Positions 8,001-15,617 of a stretch of 34,706 bases of DNA are shown in pieces; the stretch's first letter is position 1; each line of letters begins with the position of its first letter. A program made the translations under genes and the position numbers. Source of the stretch: Syntrophobacterales bacterium (GTDB taxonomy: Bacteria > Desulfobacterota > Desulfobaccia > Desulfobaccales > 0-14-0-80-60-11). The stretch lies in NCBI GenBank assembly GCA_020060385.1, contig JAGVAH010000020.1, positions 1-34,706 of the forward strand, read 5' to 3'. A model generated the notes under the pieces. It was not told the origin of the DNA and searched no databases. It worked only from the letters and a program-made list of their open reading frames with translations.

Positions 8001-9659
8001 CTAACTATCTGTTCTCCCAGCAATTTTCCCCCGAAACTCCTCCGTGGTCAGGGCCAAAAAACCCAGGCGCCGGCTGAGTTGCACCAGGGCCGGGGGCTTA
8101 AGGCGGCAGGCCGACAAAAAATCCTCCTGGGCCAGGACCTCCCGGGTGGGGCCGTCCAGGATTATCTGGCCGTTTTTTAAGACCACCAGGCGCTGGGCAT
8201 AGTGGGCCGCGGCCCACATGGAGTGGGTGACCATGAGGATGGTATGGCCCTGGCCGTGGAGTTCCCGGATCAGGGCCAGCATGTCCTCCTGCTCCCGGTG
8301 GTCCAGGCCGGTGGTGGGTTCATCCAAAATAATCACCTGGGGGCCCAGGGCCAGGACCCCGGCCACGGCCAGGCGCTGGCGCTGCCCCTTGGTGAGGGAG
8401 AAAGGGTCCTCGCCGGCCCGGTCCCTCAGGTGCACCTGGGTTAGGGCCGTTTCCACCCGGCGGTTGATTTCCTCCGGGGCTAGCCCCAGTTGCCGGGGGC
8501 CGAAGGCCACCTCTTCCCAGACCTGCTCCGCAAAGAGCTGGTAATCAGGATTCTGAAAGACAAAGCCCACCAGCAGGGGTTGGGCCTCCGGGCCGGTCCA
8601 GACTTCCCCGGCCTGGGGTTTGAGCAAGCCCCGGAGCAGCTTCACCAGGGTGGTCTTGCCGCCGCCATTGGGTCCCAGGATGGCGGTCAACTCCCCCTGG
8701 CGCAAGGAATACGAAAAATCCTGGAAGATGGGTCCAGCCCCAGAATAGGCGAAAGTTATCTTGCGCAGGGCCAGAAGTTCCGAAGCCCTGGGCGCGTCAG
8801 CAGGGGCGTCATTCTCCGTTTTTCCCCCGTGGCCCCGCTCCCACCCCAGGCCCCGGGCCTGGGCCGCGGCTGCCTCCAGGGTCAGGGGGAGGGGCGTCTC
8901 CCCCAGATCGTGGAAGAGAGCCGGCAGTTCCGGAGGCCGGAGCCCCAGGCGGCGGAGGACCTCCACCTCCCGCAGCACCTCCTCCCGGGGGCCGTCGGCC
9001 GCCACCTCCCCTTGATGCAGCAAGACGATGCGGGTGCAATTACGGGTCAGGCGCAGGTCCGCGCCCAGGAGGATGAGAGTGAGGTTTTGGTCCTCGCTGA
9101 GGCGGCCCAGGGCCTCCAGGAGTTCCTCCACCCTTAAGGGGTCGAGATCAGTGGTGGGCTCATCCAGGACCAGGACTTGAGGTTCCAGGGCCAGGGCTGC
9201 GGCCAGGGCCAGGAGCTGTTTTTGCCCCCCGGAGAGGGTGCCCGGGTCCCGATATTCCAGGCCCCCCAGGCCCACCCGGGCCAGGGCATTCTGCACCCGC
9301 TGCACCAGTTCTGTCCGCTCCAGCCCCAGGTTCTCCGGGCCGAAGGCCACTTCCTGGTCCACCCGGGTGCAGAAGAGTTGGGCCTCAAAATCCTGGAAGA
9401 GCAGCCCCACCCGGTCGGCCTGTTCCCGGGGGCGGCAGAGGTTGGCAAGGCGGCCCGCGACCTCCACCCGTCCCTGGAATTCCCCCTTGATCATCCGGGG
9501 GATGAGGCCCCCCAGGCAGAGGGCCAGGGTGGATTTGCCGGCCTCGCTGGGGCCCAAAACCGCCACCCGCTCCCCCGGGGCGATTTCCAGGTTCAGGCCG
9601 CAAAATACCGGAGTAGCGGCCCTTTTATACTGAAAATGGAGATCGGTGATTTTGATTAT
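8001..9659 (-). CDS. ECF-type transporter ATPase with two fused ATP-binding domains
   Basis: Energises an energy-coupling-factor vitamin or metal importer. Domain 1 has Walker A GPSEAGKST, Q-loop LLFQDFEAQLF, signature LSGGQKQ and Walker B VLVLDEPTTDLDP. Domain 2 has GPNGGGKTT, FVFQNPDYQLF, LTKGQRQR, VIILDEPTTGLD and switch histidine VTHS. Domain 1 has LLGADLR where a switch histidine is expected. The first conventional start, GTG at 9566, removes the beta strand and aromatic A-loop before Walker A. The frame stays open upstream and encodes a normal beginning (IIKITDLHFQYKRA), with GGAG eight bases before an ATA at 9659. I therefore extend the gene to 9659 and note 9566 as the conventional alternative. 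The S-component gene lies 106 bases upstream on the same strand. Confidence 0.88.
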   Translation of the reverse strand: MIKITDLHFQYKRAATPVFCGLNLEIAPGERVAVLGPSEAGKSTLALCLGGLIPRMIKGEFQGRVEVAGRLANLCRPREQADRVGLLFQDFEAQLFCTRVDQEVAFGPENLGLERTELVQRVQNALARVGLGGLEYRDPGTLSGGQKQLLALAAALALEPQVLVLDEPTTDLDPLRVEELLEALGRLSEDQNLTLILLGADLRLTRNCTRIVLLHQGEVAADGPREEVLREVEVLRRLGLRPPELPALFHDLGETPLPLTLEAAAAQARGLGWERGHGGKTENDAPADAPRASELLALRKITFAYSGAGPIFQDFSYSLRQGELTAILGPNGGGKTTLVKLLRGLLKPQAGEVWTGPEAQPLLVGFVFQNPDYQLFAEQVWEEVAFGPRQLGLAPEEINRRVETALTQVHLRDRAGEDPFSLTKGQRQRLAVAGVLALGPQVIILDEPTTGLDHREQEDMLALIRELHGQGHTILMVTHSMWAAAHYAQRLVVLKNGQIILDGPTREVLAQEDFLSACRLKPPALVQLSRRLGFLALTTEEFRGKIAGRTDS

Positions 9660-9679
9660 GGTTGGTTCTCCGGGTGATT

Positions 9680-9750
9680 CTCACGCCCAGGCGCCAAGGT
9701 GCAACGACGCAAATATAACAATCCTGGCCGTCTTGGCGTCTTTGCGTGAG
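9680..9750. repeat. Imperfect inverted repeat between the ECF genes
   Basis: Two 23-base arms, starting CTCACGC at 9680 and ending GCGTGAG at 9750, match at about 19 positions when one is inverted. Variants of CTCACGCAAAGACGCCAAG are common interspersed palindromes in GC-rich bacteria. It could form a long hairpin in the transcript between the S component and the ATPase. A related fragment is at 7831-7845. Confidence 0.55.
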
Positions 9751-9765
9751 CAAAGTTCTGCATGG

Positions 9766-10506
9766 CTAAAGCAAAAAACAGCCGATGAGCATGAGGGCCA
9801 CCAAGGGGGCCAGAATCACGGCCAGGGCAGGCCACCCCGCGGCGCTGATCAGCCCCAGTCCCAGGCCCAGTCCCAGCAGGAAGCCGCCTCCGGCCCCCAG
9901 CCAGGCCAGAATCAGGCCCAGGCGGGGCGCGGGTCCGGGCTTCCGGTCCTCCGGGTCCAGCAGCTCCGTCCAGTCCAGATCCCAGCGGCTCACCCGGGGC
10001 TCCAGCAGGGCCAGGAGGAAGGGCCCCAGGATCAAGGCGATGATGGCATTATTGACAAAAACCGCGGCGGCGATGACGCTGAAGGGCAGGAGTTTCAAGG
10101 CCTCCACCCCGAAGCCGATCATCAGGGCGCAGCCCATGGCCCCCAGCAATACCGCCAGACAGAAACGGGGGAGATGGCCTTTAATCTCCCCCAAAGGCCG
10201 GTGGCCCCACATCTTGTAAGGCAGGTAGGCGGCCAGGAAGTTGCCCCAAAAGCCGAAAAAACTGGCGACGCTCAAGGTGCCGAAAAAGTCGCCGATGAGG
10301 TTCCCCAAAGCCGCGCCCCAGGCCCCCGCGGGTCCGAAGAGCAAACCGAAGACCACGGGGATGACATTGGCGGGCCGGAGCTCCGTGAGCCCGGGAATCA
10401 AGGGAATGCCTTTAAAAGGAATGAGGATGGCCGCGAAAATACCAGCCGTGAGCACGGTCAAGACCACCATGGTGGAATAATGCCACATGCGCCAAACTTC
10501 CCGCAT
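9766..10506 (-). CDS. ECF transporter S component-like integral membrane protein
   Basis: Predicted substrate-binding membrane subunit of an ECF importer, of unknown substrate. It is very hydrophobic, with about six helices. The segment LRPANVIPVVFGLLFGPAGA followed by WGAALGNLIGDFFGTL resembles QueT-type S components. A charged loop (RVSRWDLDWTELLDPEDRKP) precedes two extra C-terminal glycine- and leucine-rich helices, making it longer (246 residues) than common S components of about 180-200. A GTG at 10557 would add 17 residues, but the ATG at 10506 has GGGAGG just upstream and begins at the first plausible membrane segment. The ATPase gene follows on the same strand. No T component is adjacent, so it must share one encoded elsewhere or be a variant system. 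Confidence 0.75.
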   Translation of the reverse strand: MREVWRMWHYSTMVVLTVLTAGIFAAILIPFKGIPLIPGLTELRPANVIPVVFGLLFGPAGAWGAALGNLIGDFFGTLSVASFFGFWGNFLAAYLPYKMWGHRPLGEIKGHLPRFCLAVLLGAMGCALMIGFGVEALKLLPFSVIAAAVFVNNAIIALILGPFLLALLEPRVSRWDLDWTELLDPEDRKPGPAPRLGLILAWLGAGGGFLLGLGLGLGLISAAGWPALAVILAPLVALMLIGCFLL

Positions 10507-10643
10507 CACCCCTCCCTTAAACAACCGGCCCCATTCTATCAGAAATTTCCGGACCACAAGGTCCGATAATATTTATCCGGGCATTTTCTAGAATAATTTA
10601 AGAAGGTTCAAGTTCTTGACCATCCAGTTTAGCGCTAAAATAG

Positions 10644-10671
10644 TTTTTCTCTAAAAATTTTCGTTTATAAT
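10644..10671 (+). promoter_or_regulatory. Candidate promoter for the NYN-glgA transcript
   Basis: A perfect TATAAT (10666-10671) with a weak, T-rich upstream box (10644-10649) at 16-base spacing. Transcription would begin near 10678 and give a leader of more than 200 bases ahead of the NYN gene. Confidence 0.4.
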
Positions 10672-10677
10672 CTTCAA

Positions 10678-10894
10678 AACTGTCGGGGCCGAACGCCAAA
10701 AAGGCGTGGTTTGCTGTTGCCGCCCCGGCTTCGGCCATTGGGTCATGAATCCGACCTGCCCCTGGACCTGGCGGCCCCCTTTTGAGCCGTGCCCATTTCC
10801 CGGGAGAATTACCCGGAGATGATTGCCTGCTTGCCGGTTTAGAGCAATGCCAGCGGTACTATTTTAGTATTGGTAAAAGGAGCCTAAATATCTT
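10678..10894 (+). other. Long GC-rich leader or non-coding RNA region, not identified
   Basis: No gene is recognised here. The stretch holds several potential stems: ACGCC-AAAAA-GGCGT (10692-10706), CCGGG-AGAATTA-CCCGG (about 10801-10817), and a GCTG..TTGC segment near 10711 that can pair with GCAATGCCAGC near 10845. The size and the pairing of distant ends recall a small structured RNA. I could not match it to 6S, SRP, RNase P or tmRNA hallmarks. It may simply be the leader of the NYN gene. Confidence 0.25.
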
Positions 10895-11710
10895 ATGAAC
10901 AACCGCAAAGTGGGAATCTATGTAGATTCCATGAACATCATGCGCAGTGGCGGCTATGGTATGCGCTACGAGGTCATCCGCCGCTTTGCCGCCCGGGACG
11001 GCGACCAGGTGATGCGCCTTAACGCTTATGTGGCCATTGACGAGGAACGGGCCATTTCCGATCCCAATTATAAAAATACCTTAAACTTCATCCTCACCCT
11101 CCGGGACCTGGGCTTCAAGGTGGTGGAAAAGCCCATCAGATGGTACACTGACGACTCCGGCCGCACCTACGGCAAGGCCAACCTGGACATGGAGATGGCC
11201 CTGGACATCATCTCCCAATCGGATCGCCTGGATTTGATCTACCTGTTCACCGGTGATGGTGATTTTTGCAGCGTGGTGACCATGGTCCAGAACAAAGGCT
11301 GCCGCGTGGAACTGGTGGCCTTTGCCAATGTCTCCGGCCGCCTGCGCCGGGAGGTGGACCTCTTTGTGCCCGGCTACCTGGTGCCGGGGTTGTTGCCCAC
11401 CACCCCTCCTTTTGCCGGGGCTCCCCCTTGGGGGGAATCGGGCAGCCGGGTCCGGGGTGTGTGCACCAAGTATTTCCTGGACCGGTCTTACGGGTTCTTC
11501 CGTTTCATGCACGGCTTCGGCAAGGTGTGGGTCACCGACACCCGCCTGGAAGAATCCCCTTATACCTCCGTATTCTTCATGGAAAAGGACCTGCCTGCGG
11601 GCGTTAACCCGGAGAACCTCCCCAGCCGGGACTATATCTTTGAATTCACCCTGACCGAAGGGGAAAAGGGCTTCGTAGCCGCGGACATCGACTTGGTGTA
11701 TAAGTATTAA
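10895..11710 (+). CDS. NYN-domain (LabA/DUF88-like) protein with C-terminal OB/cold-shock-like domain
   Basis: Probable RNA-processing or RNA-binding protein. Residues 1 to about 160 form a PIN-like NYN fold with the acidic residues expected of this nuclease group: Asp11 and Asn14 in VGIYVDSMNIMRSGG, Asp98 in KANLDMEMALDI, and Asp121/Asp123 in FTGDGDFCSVV. A proline-rich linker follows. The last 85 residues (VRGVCTKYFLDRSYGFFRF, then GKVWVTD and SVFFMEKDL) resemble a cold-shock or OB-type nucleic-acid domain. It is 271 residues long, similar to LabA-like proteins. GGAG lies about 12 bases before the ATG, a little far. glgA starts 41 bases after its stop, so the two are probably cotranscribed, though a functional link to glycogen is not obvious. 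The NYN assignment is firm; nuclease activity is inferred. Confidence 0.87.
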   Translation: MNNRKVGIYVDSMNIMRSGGYGMRYEVIRRFAARDGDQVMRLNAYVAIDEERAISDPNYKNTLNFILTLRDLGFKVVEKPIRWYTDDSGRTYGKANLDMEMALDIISQSDRLDLIYLFTGDGDFCSVVTMVQNKGCRVELVAFANVSGRLRREVDLFVPGYLVPGLLPTTPPFAGAPPWGESGSRVRGVCTKYFLDRSYGFFRFMHGFGKVWVTDTRLEESPYTSVFFMEKDLPAGVNPENLPSRDYIFEFTLTEGEKGFVAADIDLVYKY

Positions 11711-11751
11711 ACGAAAAACGACAAACGGAAAACAGAACTAAGGGAGGGGCT

Positions 11752-13218
11752 ATGGCGCGCAATTTACGGGTGTTGTTTGTGGCCTCGGAAGCGGTGCCTT
11801 TCGCCAAGACCGGGGGGTTGGCCGATGTGGTGGGCACCTTGCCCTATGTCCTGAAGGACCTGGGCGCGGACGTCCGGGTGCTCATGCCCTACTACGGCAT
11901 GGTCAAACAGGGGAAGATTCCCACCACCCTGGTGGCCGAAAACCTGGAGGGGCATTTAGGGGGGACTTCCCTGGCCTTTGATGTCCATACCCCGGCCTCC
12001 GGGGATCATCCCTTCTATTTCGTGGAGCGGGCTGAGTTCTTTGAGCGTTCGCAACTCTATGGCACGCCCCGGGGCGATTATTTCGACAACCTGGAGCGCT
12101 TTTCCTTCTTCTCCTCCACCATCCTGCCGGTCTGCCAGAACCTGGGGTTCCAGCCGGACGTAATCCATTGCCACGACTGGCAGGCCTCCCTGGTGCCGGT
12201 CTATCTGCGCCACCGCTGGCAGGGAGCCGACATCCTCAACCAGGCCAAGACCGTTCTCACCATCCACAACCTGGCCTACCAGGGACTCTTTGCCAAGGAG
12301 AAATTCCCCCTCCTGGGTCTGGATTGGTCCCTGTTCGGCCTGGACGGCCTGGAATATTACGACCAGATCAACCTCCTCAAAGGGGGAATGGTCTTTGCCG
12401 ATGCCATCACCACCGTCAGCGTCCGCTACAGCGAGGAGATCCAGATCCCGGAGTTCGGCTACGGCCTGGATGGGGTATTGCGCAGCCGGGCTTCCTCTCT
12501 GCACGGCATTTTAAACGGCGTGGACTATCAGGACTGGAGCCCGGAGAAGGATAAACTGATCCCCGCCACCTTCAGCGCCAAAAAAATTGCGGGCAAGGCC
12601 AAGAACAAGGCCGCGCTGATGCAGGCCTATAATCTGAACCCCAAATTGGAGAAAGCCCCCATCCTGGCCATGATTTCCCGCCTGGCGGACCAGAAAGGCT
12701 TCGACCTGGTGGCCGCGGTCCTCCCCGAACTCCTGGCCCAGGACCTGATGGTGGTCATCCTGGGCACCGGGGAGGAGACCTACCACCGCTGGCTGGCCCA
12801 GGAAGCCCCCAAATACCCCGGCAAACTGGGGGTGAAGATCGCCTTTGACAATGCCCTGGCCCACCTCATCGAGGCCGGCGCGGACATGTTTCTCATGCCC
12901 TCCCGCTACGAACCCTGCGGCCTCAACCAGATGTATTCCCTGAAGTACGGCACCATCCCCATCGTCCGGGCCACCGGCGGCCTGGCGGACACCGTGGAGC
13001 CCGCGGACCCGGCCACCGGCACCGGCACCGGCTTTTTGTTCACCGATTACACCCCGGAAGCCTTTGCCGGGGCCCTCAACGCGGCCTTGAAGGCCTATAA
13101 AAATCAGAAGCAATGGCGCCGCCTCATGCAAAACGCCATGTCCCAGGACTTCTCCTGGGAAAGGTCCGCGTCCGCCTACCTGAACCTCTACAAGCTGTTG
13201 GTGGAAGGGGAGGAGTGA
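11752..13218 (+). CDS. glgA: Glycogen (starch) synthase GlgA, GT5 family
   Basis: Transfers glucose from ADP-glucose to growing alpha-1,4-glucan in the cytoplasm. The N-terminal ADP-glucose motif is intact: Lys19 in PFAKTGGLADVVGTLP. Also present are DVIHCHDWQASLVPVYLR, LTIHNLAYQGLF, the acceptor-side HGILNGVDYQDWSPEKD, and the C-terminal GT-B donor-site motif SRYEPCGLNQMYSLKYGTIP followed by VRATGGLADTVEP. At 488 residues it is full length. The ATG at 11752 has GGGAGGGG just upstream. It follows the NYN gene by 41 bases. No other glycogen gene is in the window. A large GC-rich hairpin begins ten bases after its stop. Confidence 0.97.
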   Translation: MARNLRVLFVASEAVPFAKTGGLADVVGTLPYVLKDLGADVRVLMPYYGMVKQGKIPTTLVAENLEGHLGGTSLAFDVHTPASGDHPFYFVERAEFFERSQLYGTPRGDYFDNLERFSFFSSTILPVCQNLGFQPDVIHCHDWQASLVPVYLRHRWQGADILNQAKTVLTIHNLAYQGLFAKEKFPLLGLDWSLFGLDGLEYYDQINLLKGGMVFADAITTVSVRYSEEIQIPEFGYGLDGVLRSRASSLHGILNGVDYQDWSPEKDKLIPATFSAKKIAGKAKNKAALMQAYNLNPKLEKAPILAMISRLADQKGFDLVAAVLPELLAQDLMVVILGTGEETYHRWLAQEAPKYPGKLGVKIAFDNALAHLIEAGADMFLMPSRYEPCGLNQMYSLKYGTIPIVRATGGLADTVEPADPATGTGTGFLFTDYTPEAFAGALNAALKAYKNQKQWRRLMQNAMSQDFSWERSASAYLNLYKLLVEGEE

Positions 13219-13227
13219 GAATTCCTT

Positions 13228-13266
13228 GGGGGGAGGGCCAGGGAGCCGGCTCCCGGCCCTCCCCCC
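13228..13266. terminator. Very long GC-rich stem-loop after glgA, REP-like
   Basis: GGGGGGAGGGCC pairs perfectly with GGCCCTCCCCCC, enclosing a further palindrome, GGGAGCCGGCTCCC, with one bulged A. No T-run follows, so it may act as an mRNA-stabilising or rho-assisted end rather than a simple intrinsic terminator. The same left arm (TGGGGGGAGGGCCAGGGA) recurs at 24791-24808 behind the second radical-SAM gene. Confidence 0.6.
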
Positions 13267-13541
13267 CAAGCCCCCCTCCCAACCCGCATAAATGAAGGCG
13301 ACCCGTGGGGGCCGCCCTTGATCGTAAACTTCAGAATCCTGTACCTGGGTAAGCCTTCCCCCAAGTATTTCCGGCAATTTATTTTTTCATCATTCTGCCA
13401 GCGGGTTTGAGGGGAGACAAGATTAGCCCCCGAATTTCAACACCTTTCTTGATCTCCCCGACTTCATCGCCGGGCCCGTAGATGACTGTGGGCCGCCGGG
13501 TGCTGCCTGTGAGCAGGGCGATGGGGGAGATGCAAACCTGC

Positions 13542-13599
13542 AGGTGCGCCGGGGCGGGGGCCAGAGGGCGCCACCGCGGCGGCGCCCCCTGACGCACCT
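13542..13599. repeat. Nested palindromic repeat in the 13219-13609 gap
   Basis: Outer arms AGGTGCG (13542-13548) and CGCACCT (13593-13599) enclose a second inverted repeat, GGGCGCC ... GGCGCCC (13566-13587). The form is that of an extragenic REP/BIME-type element. It sits just past the stop of the SPOR-domain gene. No convincing gene is seen elsewhere in this 390-base gap. Confidence 0.55.
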
Positions 13600-13609
13600 T
13601 GCCCCCGGA

Positions 13610-14221
13610 TCATTTGGGAACTGGGGTCACGAGCGGATGGATTTTTGCAGAAATTCTAATTTTCTTCCTGAGCGCTTTGGCTGCCGCCTTAGCCTCATCG
13701 GGGGTGGAGAAAGGCCCCACCCACACCTGGTATCTCCCCCGGTGGCGGCGAATAAAGGCCTCTTGTCCCTCTTTCTTGATTTTTTCCAGCCTCTTGCTCG
13801 CCCCGCGGTACTGCCGGTAACTACCCGCCAAAAGCCCGAATTCTTTTTGGGGTTTAAGAGGCGGCAACTCAGTTTTGGGGGGCTCCGGCGGGGCAGGCTC
13901 CGGTTTGGTTGAAGGTTTTTCCGGGGGTCCACCCGGCAGAGGGGGAGCAGGCTGGGGTTTCTCCTGGGGCGCGGGGGCGGGCGCGGCCTGGGGCGTCGGG
14001 GCCGGTGCAGCCGTTGGCGGAGGAGCAGGAGCAGGCGCCGGGGCAGGCTTTTCCCCGGGTTTTTCCTGGACTTCCGGGACAGACACGGCTTTTTTGGGAG
14101 GTTCCCCGGGTTTCTTGGGGCCTAATTCCGGGACGCCTGTGGGATAGTAGAGATAAAGAAGCAGGAAAAGGATAATAATTACCGCTACGAGCAGTAGTCC
14201 GACCAAACCTCGGTTAGTCAT
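13610..14221 (-). CDS. Membrane-anchored SPOR-domain protein with Pro/Ala-rich linker
   Basis: Inner-membrane protein expected to bind septal or denuded peptidoglycan. Residues about 5-26 form one transmembrane helix (LVGLLLVAVIIILFLLLYLY). Residues about 30-120 are a low-complexity Pro/Ala/Lys linker that spans the periplasm. Residues about 126-200 are a SPOR domain (GLLAGSYRQYRGASKRLEKI, then YQVWVGPFSTPDEAKAAAKA). At 203 residues it matches the general build of FtsN/DedD-like proteins, though I cannot place it in a named group. The ATG at 14221 has GGAGGG eight bases upstream, and a candidate promoter lies just beyond. Regions of extreme Pro/Ala repeats make long overlapping open frames on the opposite strand, which are not real genes. 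Confidence 0.88.
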   Translation of the reverse strand: MTNRGLVGLLLVAVIIILFLLLYLYYPTGVPELGPKKPGEPPKKAVSVPEVQEKPGEKPAPAPAPAPPPTAAPAPTPQAAPAPAPQEKPQPAPPLPGGPPEKPSTKPEPAPPEPPKTELPPLKPQKEFGLLAGSYRQYRGASKRLEKIKKEGQEAFIRRHRGRYQVWVGPFSTPDEAKAAAKALRKKIRISAKIHPLVTPVPK

Positions 14222-14254
14222 GGTTCCGCCCTCCAGTCATCGCAGCTTGCCTCC

Positions 14255-14283
14255 ATCCTAATGGACAACGCCTTAATCTGCAA
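14255..14283 (-). promoter_or_regulatory. Candidate promoter for the SPOR-domain gene
   Basis: On the minus strand, TTGCAG (14278-14283) and TAGGAT (14255-14260) are separated by 17 bases. The start site would be near 14248, about 27 bases before the ATG. Confidence 0.4.
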
Positions 14284-14417
14284 GCATTCCTTTCCCTTCG
14301 CTAACCAGTATGATTCCGGCAGATATTGATGGGAGAAGGCGCACCCGGCTTTTATGCCCGGGGGAGGACTGGGGGAAATTATTTGATTCTTGCTATGAGG
14401 CTAATCGTTGGCAACGG

Positions 14418-15488
14418 TTATTTGGTAATAACGACACTATCAATGGATTGCAGGCTGTAGCCACCCGCCCCTTTAATAACCGCAAAGGCCTCTTGATGGA
14501 TAGTGCTGCCGTTAACGTCCACCACGGAAAAATTATCATTGAAGAAAATATGCCATACCTCATTCCTCAGGTACTCGCTATCTCGGAGTTCCTTTTTGAG
14601 TTTACTGAGGTCATCCAATTTGGCACCCACGGAGCCGTTGATGATCTGATAGACACCCCGCTGGTTGGGGTCGAGGTTATTTCCCCGGGAATAGAGGTGC
14701 TCATGCGCGCCGAAGAAGATGGCAAAACCGTAGTCTGCCAGGATATTCCACATGCCTCGCTTGACCGAATCATCCACCGTCCAAGGGCCGGTGGAAAACG
14801 CAGGTCCATGGCTAAAGGCGAATTTATGATTATACCTGTATTGGCGGCTCTGCGCCTGGTTTTTCAGCCAGTCCAGTTGGGCCTGATCCAACCCGTTATC
14901 CCAATTAATTACAGTGGCGCCTTTGCTTTTAAAGCCGAAAGCATCCAGGACGATGAAAAAGGACAGCTCCGATCCCTCGCCATATTCAAAATAGTAGGCT
15001 AGCTTGTCGTATCCCGGCGGGCCGTTGCTGGGCATGTCGCTGAAGACCTCCTGGTAAACCTTTTGCAAGGCCGGCTCTGTGGGCCAACCTTGGGGACCGT
15101 AAAATTCGCGATTGCCAGGGACCACATAGAGCTTGATGGGAACGCCGTCAACCTTCAGGGTGTTGCGCATGAAGGTTTTCCAGCTTTGCAGGGTGCTGGT
15201 GCCCTGGGCAGAGCTCCCCTTGGTCACCATATCCCCCAGGAAGAGGACAAAATCGGGTGGGGGTTGCATCTGGGTGATTTGCGCATTGACATATCCCAAG
15301 ACCTCTTTGTTAAAAGGGACATCTTCGGTATAAGCCTTGTTGGGCCACTGGGGGGTGACGCCGGGACTGTCGCCGTAAACCACAAAGCGGTACGCCTCCG
15401 CCTGGGGCGCACCCCACAGCAAGAAGGCCGCCAGGGCCAAAAAACTAAAAAACTTCGTTACCGGAAAGCGACGCCTGTCGGTTCTCAT
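14418..15488 (-). CDS. Secreted calcineurin-like metallophosphoesterase (purple acid phosphatase-like)
   Basis: Probable exported phosphoesterase. The signal peptide ends near GAPQAEA. The metal-binding blocks appear in order: VVYGDSPG, VLFLGDMV, VVPGNREF, FAFSHGP and FFGAHEHLYSR. The last resembles the GHxHxYxR block of purple acid phosphatases. In the third block the usual GNH is GNR, so a catalytic or metal-contact histidine is replaced by arginine; activity may be changed. The frame extends upstream to a TTG at 15521, but I chose the ATG at 15488 because it puts the signal peptide at the N-terminus (357 residues); AGGA lies about ten bases before it. It lies alone between a SPOR gene and a HAF-repeat gene on the same strand. 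Substrate unknown. Confidence 0.85.
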   Translation of the reverse strand: MRTDRRRFPVTKFFSFLALAAFLLWGAPQAEAYRFVVYGDSPGVTPQWPNKAYTEDVPFNKEVLGYVNAQITQMQPPPDFVLFLGDMVTKGSSAQGTSTLQSWKTFMRNTLKVDGVPIKLYVVPGNREFYGPQGWPTEPALQKVYQEVFSDMPSNGPPGYDKLAYYFEYGEGSELSFFIVLDAFGFKSKGATVINWDNGLDQAQLDWLKNQAQSRQYRYNHKFAFSHGPAFSTGPWTVDDSVKRGMWNILADYGFAIFFGAHEHLYSRGNNLDPNQRGVYQIINGSVGAKLDDLSKLKKELRDSEYLRNEVWHIFFNDNFSVVDVNGSTIHQEAFAVIKGAGGYSLQSIDSVVITK

Positions 15489-15617
15489 GGTGTTAGGTCC
15501 TATTGATGCTGCCATTTTCAAATGAAAGGTTACTTTTTGGGAAAATGCAGCCGGTTAGTTGAACTCTCAATAAAACTTCAAGCCATTCGGCCAGAAAGGC
15601 CAGCTGCTGGCGGCAGT

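Noticed and set aside
10690-10870. 6S RNA at the NYN leader
   Set aside because: A CCCTTTTGAGCCG segment recalls the 6S CCCTGAGCCGATA motif, but it lies at the wrong distance from the ends and the closing stem is weak.
13379-13597. A 72-codon minus-strand frame just past the SPOR gene
   Set aside because: Its first part lies in the nested palindromic repeat at 13542-13599, its start is a GTG with no good ribosome-binding site, and no domain is recognised. Its middle has GC-rich third positions, so a remnant gene cannot be excluded.
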